The notes beneath the pieces were generated by a model. It did no database searches. It had not been told where the DNA came from and saw only the letters and a program-made list of their open reading frames with translations. The translations under genes were made by a program, and so were the position numbers. DNA of 49,886 nucleotides from Polaromonas sp. (GTDB taxonomy: Bacteria > Pseudomonadota > Gammaproteobacteria > Burkholderiales > Burkholderiaceae_C). Numbering within the stretch: position 1 is the stretch's first letter; every line of letters starts with the position of its first letter. Below, in pieces: positions 35,788-44,959 of this stretch. The DNA lies in contig NZ_JAAFGZ010000029.1 of assembly GCF_010365105.1 (NCBI RefSeq), positions 1 to 49,886 of the forward strand. Direction: 5' to 3'.

Positions 35788-37644
35788 TCAGCGCACCGTG
35801 ACCGAGGTCAGTTCTTGCCCGTCCGGGCTCATCACATGGGTCGAGCAGGCCATGCACGGGTCGAACGAATGCAGCGTGCGCAGGATTTCGACCGGCTGCT
35901 CCGGGTTGGCCATTGGCGTGTTCATCAGGCTGGCCTCGAAAGCGCCGATCTGGCCCTTGTGGTCGCGCGGGCTGGCGTTCCAGGTGCTGGGCACGACGCA
36001 CTGGTAGTTTTCGATGCGGCCGTCCTTGATCTTGATCCAGTGCCCCAGCGCGCCGCGCGGCGCGGCCACCTTGCCCACGCCCTTGGCTTCCTTGGGCCAG
36101 GTGGCCGGGTCCCATTTCTCGACGTTGGCGGTGGCGGTGTCGCCGGCCTTGATGTTGGCCACCAGTTCCTTGAAGTCGTCGTACATCATTTCGGCGCAAT
36201 ACTGCGACTCCAGCGCCCGCGCCAGGGTGCGGCCTATGGTCGTGGGCATCAGTTGCTTGACGGTGTACTGCGTCTCGGGCAGGCCCAGCGCCTTGGGAAA
36301 GGCGTGGTTGATGATCTGGGCCGAGCTGTCGATCTGCTCCTTGACCCGCAGGCAGTTCTGGTTGCCCTGCTGCGCATGCGCGTAGCCGAGGATGTAGCGC
36401 GACAAGGGGCCGACCTCCATCGCATGACCACGCCAGCGCGGCGACTTGACCCACGAATACTTGGCGCTTTCATCGATTTCTTCGATATTGGTGCGCGTGC
36501 CCTTGGTCTTGTCGCCCAGCACATAGTTGGGCTCGGTCACGCCGTCCCAGCCGTGCAGCCCCTTGGTTTCGTCGCCGTACTTGTACCAGCTGTGGGTAAC
36601 GAATTCCTGCACCTGCTCCGGGTCGCGCACATCGACCGGCAGGATTTTGTCCCAGTCGCCGTTCAGAATCGCGCCGCCTGGCAGCTTCTGGGTGCTGGCG
36701 TCGCCCATGACTTTTTCATAGGTGCCGTAGTCCATCACGTTGGTGGCCGCCAGCCCGCCGCCGTAGAGCCAGCCCGCATTTTTGTACATGGTGCCAATGG
36801 CCAGCACGTCCGGGATATAGACGTTGTTGTTGAACTCGATCATCTCCTTGATGCGCGCCTCGATGAAGTTCAGCCGCTCCATGTTGACCGGCGCGCCCGC
36901 TGCGCCGTCTTTGTCCAGGTTGATGGCGCAGGGCACGCCGCCCACCAGGTAGTTCGGGTGCGGGTTCTTGCCGCCGAAAATCGTGTGGACCTTGACCCAT
37001 TCCTTTTGCAGGTCCAGCGCTTCGAGGTAATGCGTGACCGCCATCAGGTTCGCCTCGGGCGGCAGCACATAGGCTTTGCTGCCCCAGTAACCGTTCATGA
37101 ACGGGCCGAGCTGGCCGCTTTCGACAAACTTTTTCAGCCGGTTCTGGATGTCGCGGAAATAGCCGGGCGAAGACATCGGGTGGCTGGGCGACACCGCCTG
37201 CTGCAGCTCCGAGGTTTTCTTCGGGTCGGCTTTCAGCGCCGACACCACATCGACCCAGTCCAGCGCATGCAGGTGGTAGAAATGCACCGCATGGTCATGC
37301 ACCTGCAGCGTCTTGGCCATGATCTCGCGGATCAGGTAGGCGTTTTTCGGAATCACGATGCCCAGCGCATCTTCCACCGCCCGCACCGAGGCCAGCGCGT
37401 GGCAGCCGGTGCAGACGCCGCAGATGCGCTCGACAAAGGCCCAGGCGTCGCGCGGGTCGCGGCCCCGCAAAATCACTTCCAGCCCGCGCCACATGGTGCC
37501 GGTGGACACCGCATTGCGGATCACGTTGTTGGCGTCAAGGTTCACCTCGACGCGCATATGGCCTTCAATGCGGGTCACCGGGTCCACCACGATGCGGCGG
37601 CCCGAGTTGTCCATCTTGAAGCCTTGAGTTTCATAAGCACCCAT
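35788..37644 (-). CDS. hoxG: HoxG, membrane-bound [NiFe] hydrogenase large subunit
   Basis: The 618-residue H2-activating subunit, the same length as I recall for C. necator HoxG. The N-terminal Ni motif is [22 protein letters not shown] (Cys75, Cys78); the C-terminal motif is DPCMACSTH (Cys597, Cys600), ending at His603 and followed by a 15-residue tail ([15 protein letters not shown]) that HoxM removes. Val77 and Leu125 are the wide-channel residues of catalytic enzymes, in contrast with Ile/Phe in HoxC. An AAAGGA RBS precedes the ATG. It is exported as a complex with HoxK, having no signal of its own. Confidence 0.97.
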   Translation of the reverse strand: MGAYETQGFKMDNSGRRIVVDPVTRIEGHMRVEVNLDANNVIRNAVSTGTMWRGLEVILRGRDPRDAWAFVERICGVCTGCHALASVRAVEDALGIVIPKNAYLIREIMAKTLQVHDHAVHFYHLHALDWVDVVSALKADPKKTSELQQAVSPSHPMSSPGYFRDIQNRLKKFVESGQLGPFMNGYWGSKAYVLPPEANLMAVTHYLEALDLQKEWVKVHTIFGGKNPHPNYLVGGVPCAINLDKDGAAGAPVNMERLNFIEARIKEMIEFNNNVYIPDVLAIGTMYKNAGWLYGGGLAATNVMDYGTYEKVMGDASTQKLPGGAILNGDWDKILPVDVRDPEQVQEFVTHSWYKYGDETKGLHGWDGVTEPNYVLGDKTKGTRTNIEEIDESAKYSWVKSPRWRGHAMEVGPLSRYILGYAHAQQGNQNCLRVKEQIDSSAQIINHAFPKALGLPETQYTVKQLMPTTIGRTLARALESQYCAEMMYDDFKELVANIKAGDTATANVEKWDPATWPKEAKGVGKVAAPRGALGHWIKIKDGRIENYQCVVPSTWNASPRDHKGQIGAFEASLMNTPMANPEQPVEILRTLHSFDPCMACSTHVMSPDGQELTSVTVR

Positions 37645-37685
37645 TTTTCAGTCCTTTTTCTGTTGTTCTTGTCGGGGTTGCGGCT

Positions 37686-38774
37686 TCAGTGTTCGGCAGG
37701 TGCCTTGGCCGGGCTGTCGGTCTTTTGCGTGGCCCGTTTGATGGCCGACACGGCGGCATGCGCCACGGCGGCAGCGCCCACCACACCGGCGGCCACGCCG
37801 CCCACCTGGTCGGCGTTGGCTTCGACGCCGAACTGGTTGATGCCGGTCAGCCGGTCATAGAACGAACCCTTGTCCCAAAAACCGTCTTCCGAGCAGCCGA
37901 TGCAGCCGTGACCCGCCTGAATCGGAAAGCTCGTGCCTTCGTTCCAGCGCGTGGTGGAGCAGGCGTTGTAGGTCGTCGGTCCCTTGCAGCCGACCTTGTA
38001 GAGGCAGTAACCCTTGCGCGCCGATTCGTCGTCGAACTTCTCGACGAACTGGCCCGCGTCAAAGTGCGGGCGGCGGTAGCATTTGTCGTGGATGCGCTGG
38101 CTGTAGAACATCTTGGGGCGGCCCTGACGGTCCAGCTCCGGGATGCGGTCGAAGGTCAGCATGTAGGTGATCACGCCCGTCATGACTTCGGCAATCGGCG
38201 GGCAGCCCGGCACCTTGATGATCGGCTTGTCGAAAATGACCTTGTGTATCGGCGTGGCCTGGGTCGGGTTCGGCTTGGCGGCCTGCACGCAACCCCACGA
38301 AGCGCACGAACCCCACGAAATAATGGCCTTGGCGTCCTTGGCCACATGCTTGAGCTGGTCAATGAAAGGCTTGCCGCCGATGATGCAGCTCATGCCGTCC
38401 TGGTTCAGCGGCGGGTTGCCCTCGACCGCCAGGATGTAGTTGCCCTTGTACTTGACCATGATTTCTTCAAGGATGGCTTCGGCCTGATGACCGGCGGCGG
38501 CCATCAGCGTGTCGTCATAGTCCAGCGAAATCATCGACAGCACCACATCCTTGGCCAGCGGATGCGCCGAGCGGATGAAGGATTCCGAACAGCAGGTGCA
38601 TTCCAGGCCGTGCAGCCACAGCACCGGGGTGCGCGGCTTGGTTTCCATCGCGTGGGCAATCTGCGGCACGAAGGACGAGCCCAGTCCGAGCGAGGTGGCC
38701 GTCAGGGAGCAGTATTTCAAAAAACTGCGGCGGGAAATGCCTTGGCGGCGCATCACCTCGTAAAAGGTTTCCAT
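37686..38774 (-). CDS. hoxK: HoxK, oxygen-tolerant hydrogenase small subunit
   Basis: A 362-residue Tat-exported FeS subunit. The twin-arginine motif SRRSFLK is at residues 14-20 and cleavage is likely after AHA42. In mature numbering, cysteines at 17, 19 and 20 (LECTCC), 115 and 120 (GSCASWGC) and 149 (VPGCPP) form the six-Cys set of the proximal [4Fe-3S] cluster; Cys19 and Cys120 are the two extra ones that define O2-tolerant group 1d enzymes. Downstream cysteines hold the medial and distal clusters. A C-terminal hydrophobic helix (about 328-345) anchors it near HoxZ. First gene of the operon, behind a sigma-54 promoter. Confidence 0.97.
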   Translation of the reverse strand: METFYEVMRRQGISRRSFLKYCSLTATSLGLGSSFVPQIAHAMETKPRTPVLWLHGLECTCCSESFIRSAHPLAKDVVLSMISLDYDDTLMAAAGHQAEAILEEIMVKYKGNYILAVEGNPPLNQDGMSCIIGGKPFIDQLKHVAKDAKAIISWGSCASWGCVQAAKPNPTQATPIHKVIFDKPIIKVPGCPPIAEVMTGVITYMLTFDRIPELDRQGRPKMFYSQRIHDKCYRRPHFDAGQFVEKFDDESARKGYCLYKVGCKGPTTYNACSTTRWNEGTSFPIQAGHGCIGCSEDGFWDKGSFYDRLTGINQFGVEANADQVGGVAAGVVGAAAVAHAAVSAIKRATQKTDSPAKAPAEH

Positions 38775-38815
38775 GGTGGGATGTCTCCAGTTGCTTCTTG
38801 CTCTTTGCCAACCAA

Positions 38816-38835
38816 CCGGCGGTTAAACCCGCCGG
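38816..38835 (-). promoter_or_regulatory. Hairpin in the hoxK 5' leader
   Basis: CCGGCGG and CCGCCGG arms (7 bp, all GC) with a 6-base loop lie between the predicted start of transcription and the hoxK RBS. It could protect the 5' end of this very long message. There is no U tract, so it is not a terminator. Confidence 0.5.
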
Positions 38836-38874
38836 GTGTACGGACCTGGCGTTAGGCGCAGGCACGTTCTGTTT

Positions 38875-38891
38875 TGCAAGTCACACGCCAG
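38875..38891 (-). promoter_or_regulatory. Sigma-54 (-24/-12) promoter of the hox operon
   Basis: The minus strand reads CTGGCGTGTGACTTGCA, matching the consensus CTGGCAC-N5-TTGCA with GG and GC exactly 10 bases apart. The predicted start of transcription is near 38864, about 90 bp before the hoxK ATG. HoxA, encoded downstream, carries the GAFTGA loop needed for this kind of promoter, and the C. necator MBH promoter is also sigma-54 dependent. Confidence 0.85.
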
Positions 38892-38915
38892 AAACAAGAA
38901 ACCCCGGGAATACCC

Positions 38916-38928
38916 TGAAGGCTTGATT
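38916..38928 (-). promoter_or_regulatory. Candidate IHF site upstream of the hox promoter
   Basis: AATCAAGCCTTCA on the minus strand matches the IHF consensus WATCAANNNNTTR with one mismatch, roughly 50-65 bp upstream of the predicted transcription start, where IHF commonly bends DNA between activator sites and sigma-54 holoenzyme. Confidence 0.3.
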
Positions 38929-39007
38929 TAAGTGCTTGTTTTTATTGGAGAAATAAGCGTGGGGAAAATGACTGTCCAGCGGCGTGAAGAAGCAGGTGGA
39001 TAGTTGG

Positions 39008-39025
39008 CTTGCAGTTGCTGGCAAG
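39008..39025 (-). promoter_or_regulatory. Candidate HoxA upstream activator site
   Basis: An inverted repeat CTTGC-N8-GCAAG, containing TTG-N4-CAA at its centre, lies about 145-160 bp upstream of the predicted hox transcription start. HupR, a HoxA relative, binds TTG-N5-CAA at a similar distance in Rhodobacter capsulatus. The spacing differs by one base, so this is suggestive only. Confidence 0.3.
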
Positions 39026-39034
39026 TTTTGCAAG

Positions 39035-39552
39035 ATGTGTGTTCGGGGGAGGGGGCTGGCTGCAGTGCTCTGCCGCTGCAAACGGAACTACACGGCTGGC
39101 GTAGTCGGTAGAGCAGGTGGGCGAGGTCTGGCCGTAGCGTCAGGTGGCTGCGTCTTCACCCGCGCAGCCGTTATGGCTGGCAACTGAATTTATGAACAGC
39201 CAATTTGGGTCTAAAGCAGCCCGACAGTTTTTGGATTTGAACAGCCGGAATGCAGCGGGAGCGGTCATTGACGTTGGTGGCGCGACCTACCGGACTCGGC
39301 CAGTTCCTGCCGTTCACGGCCGTCAGCTTTCAAGCAGCCCAACGAACTTCAATCGCCACTGTCTGGGCAGCGTTCTTTTCAGCGATCGCCTTGCTCTCGT
39401 TGGTGACCAGTGGCGTCGAGAACCGGACTCTTGCAGGCGGCCCGCGCGCCGGTTGCTCTGGCAAGGTGTTCGACTGGCTTGTCCCAGGGCCGTCGCGCCG
39501 TGTGCGGCAGCGCACAGACAGCCGCAGCCTTTGGCACCTAGCCTGAACGGCT
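39035..39552. other. Gene-poor stretch before the seven-gene operon
   Basis: Short open frames occur on the plus strand (for example 39250-39546, with one hydrophobic segment) but none has a recognisable family or RBS. The octamer GAACAGCC appears twice near 39192 and 39240. The sequence reads like decayed intergenic or junk flanking of an acquired cassette. No promoter for the operon was identified with confidence. Confidence 0.4.
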
Positions 39553-40203
39553 ATGAAGCTTCCGTTCACGATCGAAAAGTTTTACGGAGTCTTTCGTGAC
39601 TACAACACTTCCATATGGCCGGCACAGTGGTTACTCGTCGTCATGGCCCTGGCCGCAATGGTAGCGGCGCTGAGGCCTCGGCCCTGGTCTGGTGTTGCCG
39701 TGTCCGCCATCCTCGGGGTGCTTTGGGCCTGGATCGCCTTGGCCTACCACCTCGCCTTCTTCGCACGCATCAGTCCTGCGGCCTATGCGTTTGCCGCCCT
39801 CTCGATGGTCGGCGCAGCCGCGTTCATCTGGCAGGGCGTGATTCGACGCAGGCTCACCTTCCAGTGGGCCCCCGGCCCGAAGGCGGTGACAGGGGCTGCG
39901 CTCATCGTATTCGCCCTGGTCGTTTACCCGGTCTGGTCGGCCTACGCTGGTCATCCGTATCCGGCGACACCGACTTTCGGTCTGCCTTGCCCGACGACGA
40001 TCTTCATCATCGGCATGCTGTGCTTCGCAGTGCCGCCAACGCCGCGCAGCCCGTTGATCGTTCCTTTGCTGTGGTGCCTTGTCGGTGCCCAGGCTGCGTT
40101 TCTCATCGGCGTGCAGCCTGACCTCGGCCTCATTCCTACCGGCTTGGTGGGAATAGGTCTTCTGGCGACCGCCGGTCAGACGCAACGGAAAGTGAAATCA
40201 TGA
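39553..40203 (+). CDS. DUF6064-like integral membrane protein
   Basis: A 216-residue protein with about six transmembrane helices. It starts MKLPFTIEKFYGVFRDYN and has the segments WAWIALAYHLAFFARISPAA and PCPTTIFIIGML that I associate with the DUF6064 family; function unknown. The RBS is weak. First gene of the seven-gene operon; its stop overlaps the next start by four bases (ATGA). Confidence 0.82.
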   Translation: MKLPFTIEKFYGVFRDYNTSIWPAQWLLVVMALAAMVAALRPRPWSGVAVSAILGVLWAWIALAYHLAFFARISPAAYAFAALSMVGAAAFIWQGVIRRRLTFQWAPGPKAVTGAALIVFALVVYPVWSAYAGHPYPATPTFGLPCPTTIFIIGMLCFAVPPTPRSPLIVPLLWCLVGAQAAFLIGVQPDLGLIPTGLVGIGLLATAGQTQRKVKS

Positions 40204-41309
40204 TCACACGCAGACAGTTCTCCGCTTCGACGTCGTACTTGGTAGCCAGCCCGCTGGCGCTTTCGGGGTGTTCCCAAGAGTATGCAGCGGACGGCTACGA
40301 AGCGGTCGCCGCGCGCACTTGGCAGTCGGGTCCCGTAACGGGTCTCAGTGGCGCTGCACTCGGTCGGGAGCTGGTTCGCTACGCCACGCTGGCCCCGTCT
40401 AGCCACAACACGCAGTGCTGGAAGTTCGCACTTGACGGCAGCGGCCGGTCCATCACCATCCAGCCCGACCTGACGCGTCGTTGCCCTGCGGTAGATCCGG
40501 ACGACCATCACGTTTTCGTCTCGCTGGGCTGCGCCACCGAGAACCTGACCCAGGCCGCGCTTGCTCACGGCCTCAAGGGTGAGGCGCAGTTCGACCCAGC
40601 TAGCGACGCGGTGCGTGTGACGCTCGAACCCACGCAAGCCCAGACCACACCACTGTTTACGGCAATCCCCCTTCGCCAATGCACGCGCGGTGACTATGAC
40701 GGCAAGCCGTTGTCAGGCGAAGAACTGACGCTGTTGCAACGCGCCGGCAGTTCGGATAAGGTGCGCCTGCTGTTGTTGACAGAGCGCCAGGCGATGGAGC
40801 AGACGCTGGACTACGTGGTTCAAGGCAACACGGCGCAGATGGCCGACGCAGCCTTCGTCAAGGAGCTGAAGGACTGGATCCGCTTCAATGGCGCCGATGC
40901 CGTTCGCACCCGCGATGGCCTGTACAGCGCGTCCTCTGGCAACCCCAACATTCCGTCATGGATCGGTGATCTGGCGTTTCGCTGGGTCTTCACGCCGAAA
41001 GGCGAGAACGACAAGTACGCGCGGCAGGTGCGCAGCTCCGCCGGTATCGCGGTGTTCGTCGGGCAGACTGCCGACAAGATGCACTGGGTGGACGTGGGGC
41101 GCTGCTACGAGCGCTTCGCACTGCAGGCCACTGCGCTGGGCATTCGCAATGCCTTCTTGAACCAGCCGATTGAAGTGGCGGCACTTCGTCCGCCCTTCGC
41201 CGCCGCACTGGGCTTGACCGGCCAACGGCCGGACCTCGTCGTGCGATTCGGTCGCGGCCCATTGCTGCCACGCTCACTGCGGCGGCCGGTCGAGGCCGTT
41301 CTGATGTGA
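40200..41309 (+). CDS. Tat-exported Acg-like nitroreductase-fold lipoprotein
   Basis: A 369-residue protein with a twin-arginine signal (TRRQFSAST) followed by a lipobox (ALSGC near residue 24), so it is probably a folded, flavin-loaded lipoprotein. The body is nitroreductase-like of the Acg family: RYATLAPSSHNTQCWKFAL at about 60-78 is the FMN-binding start, with DVGRCYERFALQATALGI near the C-terminal end. Acg homologues can bind FMN but often lack nitroreductase activity. Export of such a protein is notable. It overlaps the upstream gene by four bases. Confidence 0.85.
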   Translation: MITRRQFSASTSYLVASPLALSGCSQEYAADGYEAVAARTWQSGPVTGLSGAALGRELVRYATLAPSSHNTQCWKFALDGSGRSITIQPDLTRRCPAVDPDDHHVFVSLGCATENLTQAALAHGLKGEAQFDPASDAVRVTLEPTQAQTTPLFTAIPLRQCTRGDYDGKPLSGEELTLLQRAGSSDKVRLLLLTERQAMEQTLDYVVQGNTAQMADAAFVKELKDWIRFNGADAVRTRDGLYSASSGNPNIPSWIGDLAFRWVFTPKGENDKYARQVRSSAGIAVFVGQTADKMHWVDVGRCYERFALQATALGIRNAFLNQPIEVAALRPPFAAALGLTGQRPDLVVRFGRGPLLPRSLRRPVEAVLM

Positions 41310-41338
41310 GCGACAGGCATCAAACCAAAGGAAATGCA

Positions 41339-42220
41339 ATGACAGTGCTGATGTGGCTAGGTATCGCCCTTGGGGTGCTGGTCGTCGTTGCCATAGGATT
41401 GCGCGTAGTCGGCACTGCCCGATGGGCTGCGCTGGTTCGCACGCACACCAGCCTGCTCGAATCGGGTAACGTTGGGGCGCAGGGTCGGTTCCCGTCACAC
41501 ACGCGCTATGACGCGCATGAACTCGAAGGGCTCCCTGCGCCGGTGCAACGCTACTTCCGCACGGTGCTGACGGACGGACAGCCGATCATTGCCGGGGCTA
41601 CTATCGAGATGACTGGCACCATCAACATGTCGGCCACCGCCGAGCAATGGAAGCCGTTCACGTCGCGTCAGCGAGTTGTCACCCGTAGACCAGGTTTCTT
41701 GTGGGATGCCCAGGTGGACATGTTTCCCGGCGTGCCCGCGCACGTGGAAGACAGTTACATCGCCGGCAACGGCAGTCTGTATGCAAAGCTGTTCGGGCTC
41801 TTTACGGTGGCCAACTCACACGGCGACGGCGAGATCGCGCGCGGCGAGTTCATGCGCTACTTTGCTGAAAGCCCGTGGTATCCCACTGCGCTGCTGCCCA
41901 GTCAGGGCGTGCGGTGGGAAGCAGTTGACGACGCTTCCGCCAACGCCACCATCGTCGATGGCCCAATCAGTTTGACCTTGCTGTTCCGCTTCAACGATGC
42001 CGGCTTGATCGCCTCGGTGCGTGCAGAGGCGCGGGGTGCCGGGGTGGGCAAGGACGGGAACATGCTGATGCTGCCCTGGGACTGCGGCTTGTCCGACTAC
42101 CGGACGCAGGACGGCATGCTGATTCCGATGGCCGGTGAAGCGGACTGGGTTCGGCCTGAAGGCCGCAAGGCGTACTTCGTTGGACATGTCCAGAAGCTGC
42201 GCTACACGTTCTTGCCATGA
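41339..42220 (+). CDS. DUF6544-like membrane-anchored protein
   Basis: A 293-residue protein with one N-terminal transmembrane helix (about 3-22) and a soluble domain. LPAPVQRYFRTVLTDGQP and GEFMRYFAESPWYPTALLP are characteristic of the DUF6544/DUF6920 type; function unknown. The ATG at 41339 was chosen because AAAGGAAA precedes it; a GTG at 41306 overlapping the upstream stop would add 11 non-conserved residues. The stop overlaps the next start as ATGA. Confidence 0.82.
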   Translation: MTVLMWLGIALGVLVVVAIGLRVVGTARWAALVRTHTSLLESGNVGAQGRFPSHTRYDAHELEGLPAPVQRYFRTVLTDGQPIIAGATIEMTGTINMSATAEQWKPFTSRQRVVTRRPGFLWDAQVDMFPGVPAHVEDSYIAGNGSLYAKLFGLFTVANSHGDGEIARGEFMRYFAESPWYPTALLPSQGVRWEAVDDASANATIVDGPISLTLLFRFNDAGLIASVRAEARGAGVGKDGNMLMLPWDCGLSDYRTQDGMLIPMAGEADWVRPEGRKAYFVGHVQKLRYTFLP

Positions 42221-43041
42221 TTCTGACGAAATGGCTACGGCAGGCACCCCTGGCAGGCTATTTTGCGCTGACATTTGCCTGGTCCTGGGCTTGCTGGGGT
42301 TTGTCGCCGGCCATCAAACCGCAGCTCCCGTGGCTCGCGGCGCTGCTGATGTTTGCCGGCAGCTTCGGGCCAAGCCTTGCCGCGATCGTGGTGGTGGCGA
42401 GCACCCGCAAGTGGGTGGGTTTGCGCGCCTGGTTGGCGCACTGCCTGCAGTGGCGCATCGGCTGGGGTTGGTGGGCCTTCGCCCTGCTTTTGCCGCTGGC
42501 CGTGATGTCTATGGCGGCGGGCTTGCACATCGCGTGGGGTGGCACCATCGCAACTTCGCCGGCATCCGGGCACCTGCTGATGACCCTCGCGAATCTGCCG
42601 CTGATCCTGCTGCTGGGCGGACCCATGGGAGAAGAGTTCGGCTGGCGCGGCTATGCATTGCCGGTTCTGCAAGATCGATTCGGGTGGCGCGCCGCCAGCC
42701 TGGGTCTGGGGTTGGTGTGGGGCGTGTGGCACCTGCCGCTGTTCTTCATCGACGGCACTTCGCAAGCCCACATCCCGCTCGCCCTGTTCTTGCTGAGCGT
42801 CGTGGCCATGTCCGTCTTGTTCGCGTGGCTGGTCAATCGCACCGCGGGCAGCGTGGTGGCGGCACTGGTGCTCCACACGACGATCAACTTCTGGCCGACC
42901 GTCGTGCCGGTGTTGCCCAGCGAAGTCAGCTTCCGGGCCTACGCGTTCGTCGTTGCCATGCTGGCGCTGCTGGCGTTAGGGCTGATGGTCAAGCGCGGCG
43001 CGGTCGGCCCGGCTCAGGGTTTCGTTGAGGCGAAGCCATGA
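42217..43041 (+). CDS. CPBP-family intramembrane metalloprotease (first copy)
   Basis: A 274-residue multi-pass protein of the CPBP/Abi/Rce1 family. The catalytic motifs are present: GEEFGWRGYALP (EExxxR, Glu about 139-140), GVWHLPLFF (His) and VLHTTIN (third His region). These enzymes cleave or process membrane-bound peptides and prenylated proteins; some give bacteriocin self-immunity. It overlaps both neighbours by four bases. Confidence 0.9.
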   Translation: MILTKWLRQAPLAGYFALTFAWSWACWGLSPAIKPQLPWLAALLMFAGSFGPSLAAIVVVASTRKWVGLRAWLAHCLQWRIGWGWWAFALLLPLAVMSMAAGLHIAWGGTIATSPASGHLLMTLANLPLILLLGGPMGEEFGWRGYALPVLQDRFGWRAASLGLGLVWGVWHLPLFFIDGTSQAHIPLALFLLSVVAMSVLFAWLVNRTAGSVVAALVLHTTINFWPTVVPVLPSEVSFRAYAFVVAMLALLALGLMVKRGAVGPAQGFVEAKP

Positions 43042-43985
43042 ACACCTTGTTTCTCGTGCAGGCCGCAGTGCCTTTGGCCCTCATCCTGTGGATGGCGCTG
43101 GCTTCACCACGCAGCACTTCAGGCTTCTGCATCCAACTTGCCGCTAGCGCTGCCAGTCTGTGGGCCGCTGCCTGGCTTGGCATCTGGCTGGTGCCGCCTT
43201 GGTGGGCACCGTGGGGGTTCGGTGCGGGTCTCCTGGCCGCTGCCTGGCTAGGGCTGCGTCAGCGCCGCCCGTTTGCGTCGCCATGGCCTCGGACCCTAGG
43301 TGCGTGGGTCGTTGCAGCCCTGTTCACCGCGCTGGGTGTGGCATCTGCCTACGGCATCGTCACCGCATGGCACAGCCGCACCCCGGCGCCCCTGCCGCTG
43401 GTGAACCTGGTATTCCCGTTGGGGCCGGGGCACTACCTCGTCGTAAATGGTGGCAGTGACTCCAGCACAAACGCCCATATCGAAACGCTCGATGGCAGCG
43501 AGTCTCGGTTCCGCCACTGGCGCGGGCAATCCTATGGCATCGACCTCGTGCAAATCGATGGCCTCGGGTTGCGCGCGAAGGGTCTGCAGCCTGCAGACCC
43601 GCGTGCCTATCGCATCTATGGCGCACTCGTGCTGGCCCCTTGCGCCGGCCGGGTCGTGCTCGCAGTGGACGGACTGCCCGACATGCAGGTTCCGCAGATG
43701 GATCGCGCGCACATGGCGGGCAACCACGTCTTGCTGCGATGCGAGCAGGCTGACGTGTTGCTCGGCCACTTGAGCCCGGGAAGCGTGCGGGTCCGCGTGG
43801 GGGACGCGGTCGCCGCGGGCGTCTGGCTGGGCTCGGTCGGGAACTCGGGCAACACCGGTGAGCCGCATCTGCATGTCCACGCACAGCGGCCCGGCCCTGT
43901 TGGCGCGCCGTTGGGCGGCGATCCCTTGCCAATCCTGTTCAACGGCCGCTTTCCCGTGCGCGGCAACCGTATCGGATCGCCATGA
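43038..43985 (+). CDS. Membrane-anchored M23-like (LytM) protein
   Basis: A 315-residue protein with three or four N-terminal transmembrane helices (first ~115 residues) and a C-terminal M23/LytM-like domain. The C-terminal metal motif EPHLHVHAQ (HxH, about 276-280) and GDAVAAGVWLGSVGNSGNT are clear. The first metal site, usually HxxxD, reads SYGID, so the usual His is replaced by Ser. The domain may therefore bind peptidoglycan without cutting, or use other ligands. It overlaps both neighbours. Confidence 0.85.
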   Translation: MNTLFLVQAAVPLALILWMALASPRSTSGFCIQLAASAASLWAAAWLGIWLVPPWWAPWGFGAGLLAAAWLGLRQRRPFASPWPRTLGAWVVAALFTALGVASAYGIVTAWHSRTPAPLPLVNLVFPLGPGHYLVVNGGSDSSTNAHIETLDGSESRFRHWRGQSYGIDLVQIDGLGLRAKGLQPADPRAYRIYGALVLAPCAGRVVLAVDGLPDMQVPQMDRAHMAGNHVLLRCEQADVLLGHLSPGSVRVRVGDAVAAGVWLGSVGNSGNTGEPHLHVHAQRPGPVGAPLGGDPLPILFNGRFPVRGNRIGSP

Positions 43986-44959
43986 AGCCGAGCATGCGAC
44001 GGTCCGTGCTTGCCCTGCTGGCCCTAGGTCTGGTAGGCGCGGTGGTCCTGGTCGGCTGGCAATTCAACAGCGACATGGCACAAGCCCGGGCACGCGCGGC
44101 AAAAGGCGCCGTGCTGCTGCAGACGCGCTGCGGACCCATTGAGGTTCAGGAGGCAGGCACCGGTGTGCCGCTGCTGGTGGTGCACGGCAGTGGCGGTGGC
44201 CACGACCAGGGCATGGCCTTCGCGGGGGCGCTGGCGCAGCACGGCATCCGCGTGATCGCGATGTCGCGCTTCGGCTACCTGCGCACGCCGATGCCCGCGG
44301 ACTCATCGGCAGCTGCACAGGCCGATGCGCATGTGTGCCTGCTTGACGCACTGGGCATTCGGCGTGCTGCCGTGATGGGCGGCTCGGCCGGCGCGCCGTC
44401 GGCGCTGCAGATGGCCATCCGCCACCTCGATCGGGTCAGTGCGCTGATCCTGCTGGTACCGCTGGCCTACAAGCCGCCGTCGCAGGCCGACTCCGCGCCC
44501 CCGATGCCCGCGTGGGTCGAGGCCACGATGATGCGGCTGATCGGTTCGGACTTCCTCTTCTGGGCGGCGTTGCAGGTCTCGCGCGATCAGGTAATCAGGG
44601 TGGTGCTGGCCACGCCGCCGGAGTTGCTCGCGACGGCCAGCCCGCAGGAGCGGGCGCGGGTGAACGCGATGCTCGACAACATCCTCCCTGTATCCGCCCG
44701 TGCCGAGGGACTGCGCAGCGATACGGCGGTCGGCAAGCACCTGGTGCCCGCGCCGCTGGGCTCCATCCACCTGCCAACCCTCATCGTCAGTGCACGCGAC
44801 GATCGCTACGGCACCTATGCCAGCGCGCAGTACACCGCGAGCCAGATCGCCGGGGCGAAGTTCGTCGGCTTCGATGAAGGCGGTCACACTTGGGTCGGGC
44901 ATGACGACGTCATCATGGCTGAAATCGTGATGCTACTCGATCCGACGGTCAGGCCATGA
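43982..44959 (+). CDS. Alpha/beta hydrolase with N-terminal membrane anchor
   Basis: A 325-residue alpha/beta hydrolase. A basic start and a hydrophobic helix (about residues 7-26) indicate an inner-membrane anchor or signal. The nucleophile elbow is GGSAG (Ser about 134), preceded by LLVVHGSGGGHDQ, the oxyanion region; the C-terminal catalytic His is in EGGHTWVG and the acid is likely in SARDDRYG. The substrate is unknown. It overlaps both neighbours by four bases (ATGA). Confidence 0.9.
   Translation: MKPSMRRSVLALLALGLVGAVVLVGWQFNSDMAQARARAAKGAVLLQTRCGPIEVQEAGTGVPLLVVHGSGGGHDQGMAFAGALAQHGIRVIAMSRFGYLRTPMPADSSAAAQADAHVCLLDALGIRRAAVMGGSAGAPSALQMAIRHLDRVSALILLVPLAYKPPSQADSAPPMPAWVEATMMRLIGSDFLFWAALQVSRDQVIRVVLATPPELLATASPQERARVNAMLDNILPVSARAEGLRSDTAVGKHLVPAPLGSIHLPTLIVSARDDRYGTYASAQYTASQIAGAKFVGFDEGGHTWVGHDDVIMAEIVMLLDPTVRP

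Noticed and set aside
35770..37860. 696-codon open frame on the plus strand across hoxG
   Set aside because: It mirrors hoxG codon by codon, has no family resemblance and arises from high GC at third positions. The minus-strand gene is certain.
38861..38878. AGGCACGTTCTGTTTTGCA as a plus-strand sigma-54 promoter
   Set aside because: GG and GC are 13 bases apart, not 10. The minus-strand match next to it is correct.
39250..39546. 98-codon plus-strand frame with one hydrophobic segment
   Set aside because: No RBS, no family, and the second half is Arg/Ser-rich noise; may be a relic but cannot be supported.
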